The notes under the pieces were generated by a model. It made no database searches, was not told the origin of the DNA, and was given only the letters and a program-made list of their open reading frames with translations. Position numbers and translations under genes: made by a program. Source: DASUAS01 sp963841415 (lineage in GTDB: Bacteria > Actinomycetota > Acidimicrobiia > IMCC26256 > DASPTH01). Taken from it: a stretch of DNA of 64,000 nt. Location: NCBI GenBank assembly GCA_963841415.1, contig CAWJCN010000003.1, positions 434,001-498,000 of the forward strand. The letters run 5' to 3'. Below, piece after piece: positions 63,377 through 64,000 of this stretch (position 1 is its first letter; every line of letters begins with the position of its first letter).

Positions 63377-64000
63377 ATGGGCACGTACGGCTTCGAGGGG
63401 CGGGTGGCGGTGGTGACCGGTGCCGGCCGGGGGATCGGCCGCGCCCACGCCCGCTTGCTGGCGGAGCGCGGCGCGAGCGTGGTGGTGAACGACCTGGGCG
63501 GCTCGACCGCGGGCGTCGGCGCCGACGGCGGACCAGCGGCCGCCGTGGTCGGGGAGATCGTCGCAGCGGGTGGCACCGCGGTCGCCGACGCCAGCGACGT
63601 GGCCGACGAGGCGGGCGCGCAGGCGCTGGTCGACACCGCGGCGGAGCACTTCGGCCGCATCGACGTGGTGGTGAACAACGCCGGGATCATCCGTTGGGCC
63701 GACTTCCCCGACGCCGACGCGGAGCACGTGGCCAGCCACCTCGCGGTGCACCTCGGCGGCTCGTTCAACACCATTCGGGCCGCGTGGTCGCGCATGGTGG
63801 AGCAGGGCTACGGCCGCATCGTCAACACCACGTCAACGGGCATGTTCGGGTTGCCCAACAACGTGGGCTACGCGACCGCGAAGGCCGCGGTCGTCGGGAT
63901 GACGCGCAGCCTGGCGACGGCCGGTCGCGCGCACGACATCAAGGTCAACCTCGTCGCGCCGGCCGCGTTCACGCGCATGGCTGGTGCGGCCGACGACGAC
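63377..64000 (+). CDS. SDR family oxidoreductase (C-terminus beyond window)
   Basis: 208 codons visible. TGAGRGIGRAHARLLAE cofactor loop, VVVNDLGGSTAG typical of MFE-2/HSD17B4-like SDRs, VVNNAGIIRW, and the YATAKAAVVGM catalytic Tyr/Lys. Likely a 3-hydroxyacyl-CoA dehydrogenase of beta-oxidation. Diverges from the enoyl-CoA hydratase gene. Confidence 0.9.
   Translation, partial: MGTYGFEGRVAVVTGAGRGIGRAHARLLAERGASVVVNDLGGSTAGVGADGGPAAAVVGEIVAAGGTAVADASDVADEAGAQALVDTAAEHFGRIDVVVNNAGIIRWADFPDADAEHVASHLAVHLGGSFNTIRAAWSRMVEQGYGRIVNTTSTGMFGLPNNVGYATAKAAVVGMTRSLATAGRAHDIKVNLVAPAAFTRMAGAADDD

Overview
The window is 64 kb of about 68-70% GC DNA with strong G/C in third codon positions. It is dense with TetR regulators, acyl-CoA and SDR enzymes, cytochrome P450, Rieske and Baeyer-Villiger oxygenases, mycothiol-type and (probable) F420-type proteins. 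This suggests a free-living, catabolically versatile actinobacterium, plausibly of the Acidimicrobiia; that placement is inference from gene content. I saw no rRNA, tRNA or CRISPR array.

Layout. 0-8.6 kb: an amine-dehydrogenase-like gene and a TetR gene diverge over two matching operators, followed by a frameshifted sulfatase, an HxlR-SDR-hydrolase-enoyl-CoA hydratase group, a SnoaL-like protein, a DHFR-like reductase and DoxX. 8.7-12.4 kb: an FAD monooxygenase diverges from an MFS drug exporter that carries a TetR-like DNA-binding domain fused at its C terminus. 12.5-15.6 kb: a compact four-gene unit of a small Tat-signal protein, a DUF4331 protein, a 108-aa protein and a His-rich NiCoT metal transporter. 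15.6-22 kb: membrane protein, MMPL exporter with a coupled TetR, YjbR/MmcQ and SRPBCC proteins. 22.3-25.9 kb: a coxS-coxL-coxM type molybdenum hydroxylase operon with the form II motif. 26-38 kb: small membrane proteins, AraC-VOC and ArsR-VOC pairs, a short UvrA-like (DrrC-type) ATPase and a DrrAB-type ABC exporter, plus two truncated genes facing each other. 38-51 kb: cupin, G6PDH, hydrolases, P450, Rieske oxygenase and BVMO, VOC/FCD, sulfotransferase and DUF1214. 51-59 kb: accessory region with an AraC-controlled MBL/SnoaL/PPOX operon, inverted repeats, decayed genes and an IS110-family element. 59.4-64 kb: cyclase-like hydrolase, amidohydrolase, TetR, enoyl-CoA hydratase and SDR.

How it works together. 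The 39-51 kb and 59-64 kb blocks look like parts of one catabolic programme for a hydrophobic ring compound (hydroxylation, Baeyer-Villiger cleavage, hydrolysis, beta-oxidation). Three of their divergent promoters share the palindrome ACYGRTCRGT followed by ACA, which suggests a common TetR regulator, perhaps the one at 61888-62532.

Caveat. At least six otherwise convincing genes need a single-base indel to read through (near 1670, 4982, 21635, 41076, 43576 and 54917; a seventh near 33231 lies in a truncated gene). This many suggests residual consensus errors rather than real decay, so those genes are described as reconstructed.
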